From Pseudoduganella umbonata (GTDB taxonomy: Bacteria; Pseudomonadota; Gammaproteobacteria; Burkholderiales; Burkholderiaceae_D), in the NCBI RefSeq assembly GCF_014192225.1, contig NZ_JACHXS010000015.1, positions 62,001-126,000 of the forward strand: 64,000 bases of DNA, read 5' to 3'. The notes under the pieces are model-generated. The model was not told the DNA's origin. It did not search any database and worked only from the letters and a program-made list of their open reading frames with translations. The position numbers were made by a program, and so were the translations under genes. Below, one piece after another: positions 36,173-45,102 of this stretch (its first letter is position 1; each line of letters begins with the position of its first letter).

Positions 36173-38124
36173 CGCTCCAGCGGTGCCGCCTGCAGTTCGA
36201 TGACGAAGCAGGCACCGGTATCGGTTGGTTCGGCGCGCAGGCTGCCGCCGAAGTCGCGGACGATCTGTTCCGAGATCGCCAGGCCCAGCCCCAGTCCCTC
36301 GCCTTGCGGCTTGGTGGTGAAGAAGGGCTCGAACAGCCGGCCGCGGGCTTCTCCCGACAGGCCGGGACCGTTGTCGGCAACGCGGATCAGCACCGATGCC
36401 GGGGTCCGCGCCACGCTCACGGCGAGTTCGCGAGGCGCGCCGCGCTCCAGCGTGGCCAGCGCGTCGAGCGCGTTGCTCATCAGGTTCAGCAGCACCTGTT
36501 CCAGACGGTTGCTGTCGCACAGCGCGTAGATGTCGGCCGGGCCGATGTCGAAGGTGAATGCCACCTTGTCCAGCTGCATGCGGCGCTCCACCAGCACCAG
36601 CGCGTTCGAGACAGCCGTGTGGACGGAAACGGGCGCCAGCCCGGCATTGGACTTGCGCGCAAAGCTTTTCAGCTTGCCCGTGATGGTACCCATGCGCGCC
36701 ACGATCTGCGAGATCTTCGCCAGGTTTTCCCGGGCTTCGGCCATGCGGCCCCGGTCGAACAGCAGCACGGCATTGTCGGCCATCGTGCGCAGCGCCGTCA
36801 GCGGCTGGTTCAGTTCATGCGTGATGCTGGCCGACATCTGGCCCAGCACGGCCATCTTGCCGGCCTGGTAAAGCTCGTTCTGCGTGCGGTGCAATTGCTG
36901 CTCGGCCTGGCGCCGCACGTCCATCTCGTCGATCAGGCTCTGCGTGGTGTGCTCCAGCCGGGCGGTGCGTTCCGCGACCATCGCCTCCAGGTTGTTGTAG
37001 GCATCCTGCAGCTGCGCCCTGGCCCGCAGGCGCTGCCGCACGTACAGGAACAGCAGCAGCAGGAAGCCGTACGCCAGGCAGGCGAACAGCATGGCCGCCC
37101 GGGCGCTGGCGCGCGCCTGGCTCAGGTCCGACAGGTAGATGAAGGTCCACTGGCGGGGTGCCAGCGAGCGGGTCTGCATCAGCAGGGGCGGCGTACCGGC
37201 CCTTGCGTCATGCCCGGCGCCGGCACCGATGGCCACCACGCGCGTGCCGCCGGCGCGCGCCTCGTCGCGAACGATGCGCAGGGGCGGCAGCGGCAGGCGG
37301 TGGTACTGGCGCGTCTGATCCAGGCGGGCGCGCACGCCGGCGGGCAGCGGGCGCAGCGTGTGGTACTTCCAGGCCGGCGCGGACGACAGGAACAGCACGC
37401 CGTTGGCGTCCGCCAGCATCACCTTGTCGGCCCCCTGCATCCAGCCGCGTTCCAGCGCTTCGATGTTCACCTTGACGACGGCCACGCCCAGCATGCGGCC
37501 GTCGCGGTGCACGCCGCGCGCATAGAAATAGCCTGGCTCGCCGCTGGTGGTGCCCACGCCGTAGAAGCCGCTCGGGCGGCCGCGCAGCGCATCCTGCAGG
37601 TAGGGCCGGAAGCCGATGTCGTCGCCGACGAAGCTGTCTTTCTGGCGCCAGTTGCTGGCCGCCAGCGTGCGGCCCTGCAGGTCGACGATATAGATGATGC
37701 GCGAACCGGCCTGCCTGCTCTGGCGTTCCAGGTAGCCGTTCATTTCCTGGCGGCGCACGGGATCTTCCGGATGCGCCAGCAGGGCTTGCACATCCTTGTC
37801 CAGCTCCAGCATGTGGGGCAGGAAGTCGTACTTGTCGAGCAGGTTTTCCAGGCTGGCCGCGTATACCTCCAGGCGCTGCGCGCCCGCCGCTCGCAGCCGT
37901 TCGGTGCTCGACTGTTCGGTCCAGCGGTAGGCTGCGAGGGCGAGGACCATGCCGCCCGCGAGAGCGGCGCACCAGCCCATTACCTTGCGCCGCGACCACC
38001 GTCGGGACGGCCGCGGGCGTGCGACGGGCAGCCGCGCGCCTGCGGCCCCGCTGGCTACCTCATTGGCCGCCGCGTTGGCCGTGTCCCTGGCCACCTCGGC
38101 AATGTTGTCGGACGGTGCTGGCAT
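36169..38124 (-). CDS. dctB: C4-dicarboxylate sensor histidine kinase (DctB type)
   Basis: A 651-residue membrane histidine kinase. Helix 1 (about 48-66), a large periplasmic double-Cache/PAS domain (about 70-345) and helix 2 (about 355-375) are followed by a coiled-coil linker, a dimerisation domain with phospho-His in SITHELNQPLTAL, and an ATPase domain with NLMSNALDAL, DNGPGLS and GEGLGLGLAIS. The order matches DctB. It is the third gene of dctA-porin-dctB-dctD, 35 bases after the porin stop. A long Ala/Arg-rich cytoplasmic N-terminus precedes helix 1. Dicarboxylate sensing is inferred from architecture and neighbours. Confidence 0.9.
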
Positions 38125-38159
38125 GCTGGCGACTATAGCAAATACGCCATTCCGGAGCG

Positions 38160-39158
38160 CTAGAACGCGTGCCGGAAGCCGAGATTGAACGCGGCGTTGC
38201 CGTTGCCGTCGTCGGTTGCGTTGCCGACCCTGAACGCGGCACCGTTGTCGTTGTCGATATGGCCGTAGGCCGTGTAGATGTCGCTGCGGCGCGACAGCGC
38301 GTACAGGTAGCCGACGCCGAACTGGCTTGCGTCGCGATGCGCCGCCGAGCCGTCGTCATGCCGGATGGCCGAGAACAGCACGCGGTGCGGCCCCGCCGCA
38401 TATGCCAGGCCGAGCAGGGCGTCGCGGCTGGTCTCGCCGCCGAGCCCGCGGGCGCGAACCAGGGCCGCGTGGGCGGTGACCGCGCCCACCCTGTAGCGCG
38501 CCGCCAGCAGCGTATTGCCGATGTGGTCCGGCAGCAGCGCATCCTCGCGCCGATGGTGGCCCAGCGACACCGCCAGCGCGCCGGCGGCATAGTTCAGCGT
38601 ACCGCTGAACACGCGCTTGCGGGTGCCATTGACAGCCAGGCCGCCAGGCACCTCGCCGGCGCCGTACGCCACCTCGGCCGACCATCCGGCCAGCTTCGGC
38701 GTGCCGTACACCACCGAGTTGTCGATGCGGCGGTAGCCCGCGATGATGTTCATCGCCTGGCCGGCCAGGCCGTCCGCGAACGGATCGGCCACGTCGCGCA
38801 GCACCTTGTAGTAGGGCGACAGCTGGCGGCCCGCGCTCACGCTGCCGAACGCACCCGCCAGGCCCACCCAGGCCTGGCGGCCGAACAGCACGCCGCCCTG
38901 GCCGGACGTGCCGGTATCGATGTTGATGCCGCTCTCCAGCACGAAGTTGGCGGACAGGCCGCCGCCCAGGTCTTCGGTGCCCTTGAAGCCTAGCCGGGAG
39001 CCGGACGCGACGCCGCCGGTGACGCCCGTGCGGTTGCCGCCGGGGCTGCCGTATTCGGCCACCAGGCCGGCGTCCATCACGCCGTAGACCTTGACCTGGG
39101 TTTGCGCATGGGAGGCGGCGCAGGCCAGTGCCAGCGCCGCGGTGACTGCGTGTTTCAT
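38160..39158 (-). CDS. Gram-negative porin (general diffusion type)
   Basis: A 332-residue outer-membrane porin. Signal peptide MKHAVTAALALACAASHAQ, then the betaproteobacterial porin opening QVKVYGVMDAGLVAEYG, the SRLGFKGTEDLGGGL and FGRQAWVGLAGAFGSVSAGRQ segments, and a terminal strand ending in Phe (NLGFRHAF), the signal for outer-membrane assembly. It belongs to the 16-strand trimeric porins common in Burkholderiales. It lies 24 bases after the symporter gene and in front of the kinase gene, so it probably lets the same dicarboxylates through the outer membrane. Its length is slightly short for the family. Confidence 0.92.
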   Translation of the reverse strand: MKHAVTAALALACAASHAQTQVKVYGVMDAGLVAEYGSPGGNRTGVTGGVASGSRLGFKGTEDLGGGLSANFVLESGINIDTGTSGQGGVLFGRQAWVGLAGAFGSVSAGRQLSPYYKVLRDVADPFADGLAGQAMNIIAGYRRIDNSVVYGTPKLAGWSAEVAYGAGEVPGGLAVNGTRKRVFSGTLNYAAGALAVSLGHHRREDALLPDHIGNTLLAARYRVGAVTAHAALVRARGLGGETSRDALLGLAYAAGPHRVLFSAIRHDDGSAAHRDASQFGVGYLYALSRRSDIYTAYGHIDNDNGAAFRVGNATDDGNGNAAFNLGFRHAF

Positions 39159-39182
39159 GAAGTCTCCTTGTTGTTGTTATCG

Positions 39183-40469
39183 TCAGGCGGCGTGGACGCG
39201 GCCTTGTCCGGCCAGTTTTTCGTCGCGGCCAGGCGCCGGCTCTTCCAGCGCGCCTTCCCACTTCGCCACCACGGCGGTGGCCACGGCATTGCCCACCGCG
39301 TTGGTCGCGGAGCGGCCCATGTCGAGGAACTGGTCGACGCCCATCAGCAGCAGCAGGCCCGCTTCGGGAATGTTGAACTGGGTCAGCGTCGCGGCGATCA
39401 CCACCAGCGATGCGCGCGGCACGCCGGCCATGCCCTTGGAGGTCAGCATCAGCAGCAGCAGCATGGTGATCTGCGTGCCCACCGACAGGTCGATGCCGTA
39501 GGCCTGGGCGATGAACAGCACGGCGAAGGTGCAGTACATCATCGAGCCGTCCAGGTTGAACGAATAGCCCATCGGCAGCACGAAGCTGGAGATGCGGCGC
39601 TGCACGCCGAACTTGTCGAGCGCCACCAGCAGCTTCGGATAGGCCGCTTCCGAACTGGCGGTGGAGAAGGCCAGCAGGAACGGTTCGCGGATCAGGCCGA
39701 CCAGGCGGAACACGCGCGGGCCCAGCGCCAGGAAGCCGGCGCCGATCAGCAGCAGCCACAGGCACAGCAGGCCCAGGTAGAAGCCGCCCATGAACTTCGC
39801 GAAGGTGACCAGGATGCCCAGGCCGTTGGTGGTGACGACCGACGCCATGGCGGCGAACACCGCCAGCGGTGCCAGGTTCATGATGGTGCCGGTAATGCGC
39901 AGCATCACCTGCGCCAGTTCGTCCACCACGCCCACCAGCCGCTTGCCGGACTCGCCCAACGCGCCGAGCGCGGAACCGAAGAAGATCGAGAACACCAGCA
40001 CCTGCAGGATCTCGTTATTGGCCATCGCCTCGATCGGCGACTTCGGCACCACGTGCGTGATGAAATCCTTCAGCGTGAATGCGGCGGTCTTCAGGCCGGT
40101 GCTGGCGTCGGCGGCCGGCAGCGGCAAGCCCAGGTTGGTACCGAGCTGCAGCAGGTTGGACAGCCCCATGCCCAGCGCCAGCGACACCAGCGAGGCCAGC
40201 ATGAACCAGGCAAACGCCTTGGCGCCGATGCGGCCGGCGGCCTTGCCGTCCGCCAGGTTGGCGATGCCGATGGTCAGCGTGGAGAACACCAGCAGCGCGA
40301 TGATCATCTTGATGAGGCGCAGGAAGATGTCCGTCACCAGCGAGATGTTGGCGGAAATGTCGGTCGTGATCGCCTTGTCGGGGAATACCGTGTGACAGGC
40401 ATGGCCGACCACGATGCCGAGCAGCATCGCGATCAGGATATACAGGGTGAGAGGGCGCTTTTTTTGCAT
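39183..40469 (-). CDS. Dicarboxylate/amino acid:cation symporter (DctA-like)
   Basis: A 428-residue DAACS-family symporter. Motifs FSTASSEAAYP, FVLPMGYSFNLDGSMMY and the terminal NAVGNAVATAVVAKWEG match C4-dicarboxylate and glutamate carriers. The ATG at MQKKRPLTLY is preferred because GGAGA lies just upstream. It is the first gene of an operon continuing with a porin, a DctB-like kinase and a DctD-like activator. A sigma-54 promoter and paired activator sites lie upstream, the classical control of C4-dicarboxylate uptake. It is a diverged paralogue of the symporter at 15704. Confidence 0.9.
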   Translation of the reverse strand: MQKKRPLTLYILIAMLLGIVVGHACHTVFPDKAITTDISANISLVTDIFLRLIKMIIALLVFSTLTIGIANLADGKAAGRIGAKAFAWFMLASLVSLALGMGLSNLLQLGTNLGLPLPAADASTGLKTAAFTLKDFITHVVPKSPIEAMANNEILQVLVFSIFFGSALGALGESGKRLVGVVDELAQVMLRITGTIMNLAPLAVFAAMASVVTTNGLGILVTFAKFMGGFYLGLLCLWLLLIGAGFLALGPRVFRLVGLIREPFLLAFSTASSEAAYPKLLVALDKFGVQRRISSFVLPMGYSFNLDGSMMYCTFAVLFIAQAYGIDLSVGTQITMLLLLMLTSKGMAGVPRASLVVIAATLTQFNIPEAGLLLLMGVDQFLDMGRSATNAVGNAVATAVVAKWEGALEEPAPGRDEKLAGQGRVHAA

Positions 40470-40498
40470 TGCAGTCTCCGTTTTGTTGGGACCGCGGT

Positions 40499-40519
40499 GA
40501 GCCACCGCGGGGGTGGCTC
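40499..40519. repeat. 8-bp inverted repeat at the predicted transcription start of the dctA operon
   Basis: GAGCCACC (40499-40506) and GGTGGCTC (40512-40519) pair around a GCGGG loop. It overlaps the position, about 12 bases beyond the -12 box, where transcription should begin, so the mRNA would start in or near this stem. It may stabilise the 5' end or bind a regulator. Confidence 0.6.
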
Positions 40520-40525
40520 GTAGAT

Positions 40526-40541
40526 AGCAAGCGCCATGCCA
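40526..40541 (-). promoter_or_regulatory. Sigma-54 (-24/-12) promoter of the dctA-porin-dctBD operon
   Basis: On the minus strand the sequence reads TGGCATG-GCGC-TTGCT, a near-perfect match to the RpoN consensus TGGCACG-N4-TTGCT with both invariant GG and GC at correct spacing. It lies 57 bases before the ATG of the symporter gene. A sigma-54 activator is encoded in the same operon, and two dyad sites lie upstream at 40605-40652. Confidence 0.85.
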
Positions 40542-40604
40542 TTCTGGTTTGAATGGCTAAGTTATTGTTTTTACTCGATTAAGTTGAAAGGGGAGAGGGA
40601 AATT

Positions 40605-40652
40605 GTCCAAGAAATTGGACTGGGTGGGGTGGCCCGGTCCAGGATCTTGGAT
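40605..40652. promoter_or_regulatory. Two tandem 16-bp activator sites (candidate DctD UAS)
   Basis: GTCCAAGAAATTGGAC (40605-40620) and GTCCAGGATCTTGGAT (40637-40652) share the dyad GTCCA-N5-TTGGA. They start 32 bases apart, close to three helical turns, so both would face the same side of the DNA. They lie about 70 and 105 bases behind the -24 box, in the usual window for enhancer sites of sigma-54 activators. DctD is the obvious candidate to bind them. Confidence 0.72.
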
Positions 40653-40698
40653 GGCGCCCACGCGCCTGGGAGCAGGACGGTTACGTTTGCACCCGTCG

Positions 40699-41250
40699 TC
40701 AGGGCGCCTGCCGGGGCGCACGCAGCGCCTTGCTGTAGTAGCCGGACGGGTCGAAGCAGCAGACGCGTTTCTTGCCTTCCGCAAGCATGTCGCAGGCATC
40801 GGCGATGCGGCTCAGGCGCGTTTTTTCCTGCTTGGCTGAGCCGATCCAGTGTATCCAGTCGATGCGGGCAATCGTCGTGGTGCTGTCCCACGTCGCGCCG
40901 GCTTGCGGCGACGCGGCCAGCGCGGCCAGCAAATCCGGCGGCATCTGCGGTTCCAGTTCGTCCGCCAGCGGCTGGAGCGCGAGGGTCACCAGTTCTCCTG
41001 CCTGCGCACCCGATTTTTTGAGCAAGGCCGCGGGAATCTTCAGCCAGTGGCTCAACTGGCCGTCCGGCTCGAGGATGGCCTGGAACGGCTGGCCATTCAG
41101 CCAGCCTTCCGCGCTGGTTCTTCCACGGCGCGCGAACCGGTCGCTTTCCGCCTTGGGCAGGATGGCGAACGCCCAGGGATCCTCGCCCTGGAAGTCCGCG
41201 GGGCGCAGCAGGCGGGCTTCAAAGCATGTGTCGGTGGGACTCGTCTTCAT
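40699..41250 (-). CDS. YdeI/OmdA family protein with DUF1905-like N-terminus
   Basis: A 183-residue cytoplasmic protein. The N-terminal half (about 25-95: GWLNGQPFQAILEPDGQLSHWLKIPAALLKKSGAQAG is the recognisable region) resembles DUF1905. The C-terminal half has the YdeI/OmdA-type pattern with WIHWIGSAKQEKTRLSRIADACDMLAEGKKRVCCFDPSGYY towards the end. Members are loosely linked to bacteriocin protection and stress, but no biochemical role is established. The ATG follows GGAGC at suitable spacing; the long upstream frame is not family-like. It is divergent from the LysR gene. Confidence 0.8.
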   Translation of the reverse strand: MKTSPTDTCFEARLLRPADFQGEDPWAFAILPKAESDRFARRGRTSAEGWLNGQPFQAILEPDGQLSHWLKIPAALLKKSGAQAGELVTLALQPLADELEPQMPPDLLAALAASPQAGATWDSTTTIARIDWIHWIGSAKQEKTRLSRIADACDMLAEGKKRVCCFDPSGYYSKALRAPRQAP

Positions 41251-41400
41251 CGGCGCTCCGTTCGGCGGTTTGGCGGGATCGACAGTATGAACCGGATCGC
41301 GGGCGCGGGTCAGGTGATGCGGTCCGCGGGCCGGTACGTGGCATGCCGCTGCCGGTGCGTGGTATCTTAAAAAAACAACTATACCGAGACACGCGACACC

Positions 41401-42312
41401 ATGAAGATCGACCCGATGCCACCCCTGAACAGCCTGGTGGCGTTCGAGGCAGCCGCCCGCCACCTCAGCTTTACCGTGGCCGCCGCGGAACTGAACGTTA
41501 CCCAGGGAGCGATCAGCCGGCAGGTACGGCTGCTGGAGGATTACCTCGGCACGCCGCTGTTCGAACGCACCACGCGCCGCATCGTCCTCAGCAGCAAGGG
41601 CGAACAGTATTACCGGGACATCCATGACGTACTGACGCAGCTGGCACGCGCCACCGGCGCGGTGCGCCACTGGAAGGGCGCGCAGCAGGTCACGGTGTTC
41701 ACCAGTACGGCGCTGGCATCCATGTGGCTGCTGCCGCGCGTGGCGGAATTCCAGCGGCAAAACGAAGAGATCGAACTGCGCATCATCGCCAACGACCAGG
41801 CGAAGGACTTCAGCCGCCTCGATTGCGACCTGGCCGTGTTCTACAGCGGCCAGCGGCCGGAAGGCATCCACGCGACGCCGCTGTTCGCCGAGGAGGTATT
41901 TCCGGTGTGCAGCCCGGAGTACCTGGCGAAGCATCCCGGCCTGGCTGGGCCGGAGCAGCTGTGCGACTGCACCTGGCTGTGGCTGGAGGATCCGCAGAGT
42001 GGCTGGATCGGCTGGGCGGAATGGTATCGCCGCACCGGGCACGTGCCGGTCGAGCCGCGCCGCCGCATCAACATCAACAGCTACGCGATGCTGATACAGT
42101 CCGCCGTCGCCGGCCAGGGCATTGCGCTCGCGTGGGCAAACCTGGTCGATCGCCACCTGGAGACAGGCGCACTGGTGCGGCCGATCGACGCGGCCCTGCG
42201 TACCAGCGGCATGTTCTACCTGCTCGAACCCGAAGATCGCGGCGCCTGGCGCCCCAGCGTGCGGCGCTTCCGCGCCTGGCTGCTGGAGCAGGTCGCCGGC
42301 GCCGATTCATGA
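41401..42312 (+). CDS. LysR family regulator (GcvA-like), probable activator of the Rieske cluster
   Basis: A 303-residue LysR-type regulator of the GcvA subgroup, recognised by PPLNSLVAFEAAARHLSFTVAAAELNVTQGAISRQV in the helix-turn-helix and by LPRVAEFQRQ and GQGIALAW in the effector domain. It lies immediately upstream of, and on the same strand as, the Rieske operon. The dyad GGTAT-N15-ATACC at 41361-41385 just before its start may serve autoregulation. The conserved 56-bp element that begins at its last four codons recurs before the BCCT gene, so it is the best candidate for the regulator of both units. Confidence 0.92.
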   Translation: MKIDPMPPLNSLVAFEAAARHLSFTVAAAELNVTQGAISRQVRLLEDYLGTPLFERTTRRIVLSSKGEQYYRDIHDVLTQLARATGAVRHWKGAQQVTVFTSTALASMWLLPRVAEFQRQNEEIELRIIANDQAKDFSRLDCDLAVFYSGQRPEGIHATPLFAEEVFPVCSPEYLAKHPGLAGPEQLCDCTWLWLEDPQSGWIGWAEWYRRTGHVPVEPRRRININSYAMLIQSAVAGQGIALAWANLVDRHLETGALVRPIDAALRTSGMFYLLEPEDRGAWRPSVRRFRAWLLEQVAGADS

Positions 42313-42356
42313 TAAAAACTCACAAATAGGCGTGTAAAACTCGTTTGTCGATCATC
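42301..42356 (+). promoter_or_regulatory. Conserved element A ahead of the Rieske operon
   Basis: This 56-base stretch aligns without gaps to 49423-49478 (36 of 56 positions identical). Identical blocks are GCCGATTCATGA (which includes the LysR gene stop), AAAA, GGCG and TTTGTCGAT, all at equal spacing. The outer blocks contain inverted half sites (GATAAA here, TTTGTC). It ends 67 bases before the Rieske start, so it can hold the promoter and the binding site of the adjacent LysR regulator. Confidence 0.65.
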
Positions 42357-42422
42357 CCCCTGCAGCCCGAAACTAGGTGCCACAACACCTGGGCCTTCGG
42401 ACCCGCAGATACAGGAGATCAC

Positions 42423-43625
42423 ATGAGCCATACCCCTTCCCAGCGCATCGCCTTCCACAAGCTCGAAGACGTGCTGCGCCCCATCCACCAGGCCAGTGGC
42501 CTTGGCAACGAGTTCTATACCGAGCAATCCGCGTTTGCGCTGGAGCGGGACAACGTGATGGGCAAGACCTGGGCTTGCGTTGGATTTGCCAGCGACCTGC
42601 CCAGGAACGGCATGGTGAATCCGGTCGACTTCATGGGCCTGCCGCTGCTGCTGATGCGCAACCGCGACGGCGCGCTGCAGGTGTTCCACAACGTGTGCAG
42701 CCATCGGGGCATGAAACTGGTGGAACAGCCCGGCGAAGTACAGGGCGTGATCCGCTGCCCGTACCATTCGTGGACGTACGACCTGAACGGCAGCCTGAAG
42801 GGCACGCCGCACATCGGCGGCATCAACCAGCACAAGGACGAGCGCTTCGCCTGCGAAAAGCACGGCCTGAAGCCGATCCGCAGCCAGGTCTGGATGGACA
42901 TGGTGTTCGTCAACCTGTCCGGCGACGCGGCACCGCTGGAGGACATGCTGGCACCGCTCACCGAGCGCTGGTCGCAGTTCCTCGGCCCCGAAGGCATGAG
43001 CCTGCTGCGCCGCAAGGGCAGCGGCGACGCCACCAGCATCGAGGTGAACTGCAACTGGAAACTCGCGGTGGAGAACTACTGCGAGGCCTATCACCTGCCA
43101 TGGGTGCATCCGGCGCTGAACACCTATTCGCGGCTGGAAGACCACTACAACATCCTGTTCGCCGGGCACTTCGCGGGGCAGGGCAGCTACGCGTACAACC
43201 TGTCGGACGTCGCCGGCACCAACCTGCCCACCTTCCCCGACTGGCCGAAGGACCGGCTGCGCAACGCCGAATATGTCGCCTTCTTCCCCAACGTGCTGCT
43301 GGGCATCCAGGCCGACCATGCCTTTGCCATGCAGCTGCAGCCGATCGCGCCGGGCAAGACCATCGAGCACCTGCGGCTGTTCTACGTGGGCGACGAGGCA
43401 CTGGACGAACGGTATGCCGCCTGCCATGCAGCCGTGCTGGAAGCCTGGCGCGTGGTGTTCGCCGAAGACGTGGCGTCGGTCGAAGGCATGCAGAAGGGCC
43501 GCTCTTCGCCCGGCTACCAGGGCGGCGTGTTCTCGCCCGAGATGGACGTGCCCACGCATTATTTCCACCAGTGGGGCGCGCGCCAGCTGCTGGCCGCAGC
43601 GCAATCCGGCACGGCCGCGGCCTGA
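42423..43625 (+). CDS. Rieske-type aromatic-ring-hydroxylating/quaternary-amine oxygenase, alpha subunit
   Basis: A 400-residue oxygenase component. The Rieske [2Fe-2S] ligands are Cys92/His94 in CSHRG and Cys112/His115 in CPYHSW. The mononuclear iron is held by His224, His229 and probably Asp349. The bridging residue between the two centres is Glu221 (ENYCEAYH), as in carnitine, choline and glycine-betaine oxygenases, rather than the Asp of aromatic dioxygenases. The likely reaction is oxygenative N-dealkylation or C-N cleavage of a quaternary ammonium compound. The ATG follows AGGAGA. An aldehyde dehydrogenase follows at 10 bases, and no classical ferredoxin reductase is nearby. Substrate not determinable here. 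Confidence 0.9.
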   Translation: MSHTPSQRIAFHKLEDVLRPIHQASGLGNEFYTEQSAFALERDNVMGKTWACVGFASDLPRNGMVNPVDFMGLPLLLMRNRDGALQVFHNVCSHRGMKLVEQPGEVQGVIRCPYHSWTYDLNGSLKGTPHIGGINQHKDERFACEKHGLKPIRSQVWMDMVFVNLSGDAAPLEDMLAPLTERWSQFLGPEGMSLLRRKGSGDATSIEVNCNWKLAVENYCEAYHLPWVHPALNTYSRLEDHYNILFAGHFAGQGSYAYNLSDVAGTNLPTFPDWPKDRLRNAEYVAFFPNVLLGIQADHAFAMQLQPIAPGKTIEHLRLFYVGDEALDERYAACHAAVLEAWRVVFAEDVASVEGMQKGRSSPGYQGGVFSPEMDVPTHYFHQWGARQLLAAAQSGTAAA

Positions 43626-43634
43626 GGAGCGGCC

Positions 43635-45080
43635 ATGTTCCCGATCAAGCCGCACTGGCTGAACTACATCGATGGCGAATGGTGCGACAGCCCGCGTTCG
43701 CTGACCGTCAGCAATCCAGCCACCGGCGAGCCGCTGGCCACCATCGCGGAAGCCGGCAGCGACGATGCCGAGCGCGCGCTGGCGGCAGCGCGCCGCTGTG
43801 CCGACAACGCGGAACTGACCCGTGTGCGCCCGGCGCAGCGCGTCACCTGGCTGCTGCGCATCGCTGCGGAAATCCGCGCGGTGGCCGACGAGGGCGCGTG
43901 GGTACTGTGCCACGAAAACGGCAAAAGCCTGCGCGACGCCAGGGATGAATTCACCGAGGCGGCCCGCTATTTCGAGTACTACGCCGGCCTGGCCGACAAG
44001 ATCGAAGGCACCTCGATCCCGCTGGGCGACGGTTACATGGATTTCACGGTCTACGACCCGATGGGCGTGTCTGCCCAGATCGTGCCATGGAACTTCCCCG
44101 TGTCGATCTGTGCGCGCTCGCTGGCGCCGGCGCTGGCCGCCGGCAACGCGGTGGTCGTCAAGTCGCCCGAATTGTCGCCGCTGGGCATGTGCGTGCTGTT
44201 CCAGGCGATTGCGAAAGCGGGGTTGCCGACAGGCGCCGTCAACCTGCTGTGCGGACCGGGGCGCCAGGTCGGCGCGCGACTGGTGGATCACCCGCACGTC
44301 GACCAGATCGTGTTCACGGGCTCGGTGTCCACTGGCCAGTCGATCCTGCGCAGCGCTGCTGCGCGGGCAATCCCCAGCGTGATGGAGCTGGGTGGCAAAT
44401 CAGCGGCGCTGGTCTTCGCCGACGCCGACCTGCCGCAGCTGCTGGACAGCGTGAAAAGCGGCATCTTCTTCAATGCCGGGCAGGTGTGCTCCGCCATGTC
44501 GCGCCTGCTGGTGCAGCGTTCCGTGTACGAAGAGGTCGTCGGTGCAGTGGTCGCGCTGGCGGACGGGCTGCACATTGGCCCTGGCAGCGACAATCCCGAC
44601 CTGACGCCGGTGATCAGCGCCGGCCAGCTCGAACAGGTCGAAGCGATGTGCCGCAAGGCTGTCGATGGCGGTGCGCGGCTGGCCACCGGTGGTGGTGCTT
44701 GCCGCGAACGGGCCGGCTGGTTCATGCAGCCGACCGTGTTCCGCGACGTGACGCCGGAGATGGGCATCTCCCAGGAAGAAGTATTCGGTCCGGTGCTCGT
44801 CGTGATCCCGTTCGACACGGAAGAAGAAGCGCTGGCGATCGCCAACGGTACCGAATTCGGCCTCGTTGCCGGCGTCTTCACCCAGGACATCAGCCGCGCC
44901 ATGCGCTGCGCGCGCCGGCTGAAGGCGGGCCAGGTGTTCGTCAACGAGTGGTACGCGGGCGGCATCGAGACGCCGTTCGGCGGCGTGGGCCTGTCCGGCT
45001 TCGGCCGCGAGAAGGGGCAGGAAGCGCTGTACAGCTACGTGCGCACCAAGAACATCGGCATCCGCGTGGCCGGCGAATAA
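43635..45080 (+). CDS. NAD(P)-dependent aldehyde dehydrogenase
   Basis: A 481-residue aldehyde dehydrogenase. It has the cofactor region VPWNFP and FTGSVSTGQ, the general-base Glu in MELGGKSA and the catalytic Cys in FFNAGQVCSAMSR. The C-terminal PFGGVGLSGFGREKG block is typical of betaine-aldehyde-type enzymes. It starts 10 bases after the Rieske stop behind GAGGAG. Its role would be to oxidise the aldehyde that results from Rieske cleavage (formaldehyde, a semialdehyde or betaine aldehyde) to the acid. The family is certain; the particular aldehyde is inference. Confidence 0.93.
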   Translation: MFPIKPHWLNYIDGEWCDSPRSLTVSNPATGEPLATIAEAGSDDAERALAAARRCADNAELTRVRPAQRVTWLLRIAAEIRAVADEGAWVLCHENGKSLRDARDEFTEAARYFEYYAGLADKIEGTSIPLGDGYMDFTVYDPMGVSAQIVPWNFPVSICARSLAPALAAGNAVVVKSPELSPLGMCVLFQAIAKAGLPTGAVNLLCGPGRQVGARLVDHPHVDQIVFTGSVSTGQSILRSAAARAIPSVMELGGKSAALVFADADLPQLLDSVKSGIFFNAGQVCSAMSRLLVQRSVYEEVVGAVVALADGLHIGPGSDNPDLTPVISAGQLEQVEAMCRKAVDGGARLATGGGACRERAGWFMQPTVFRDVTPEMGISQEEVFGPVLVVIPFDTEEEALAIANGTEFGLVAGVFTQDISRAMRCARRLKAGQVFVNEWYAGGIETPFGGVGLSGFGREKGQEALYSYVRTKNIGIRVAGE

Positions 45081-45102
45081 ACAGCAACAGGAGGAGACGA
45101 TC

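Noticed and set aside
42423..43625. Aromatic ring dioxygenase (benzoate/toluate type)
   Set aside because: The bridging residue is Glu rather than Asp, there is no beta subunit gene, and BCCT and amine-oxidase neighbours point to amine substrates.
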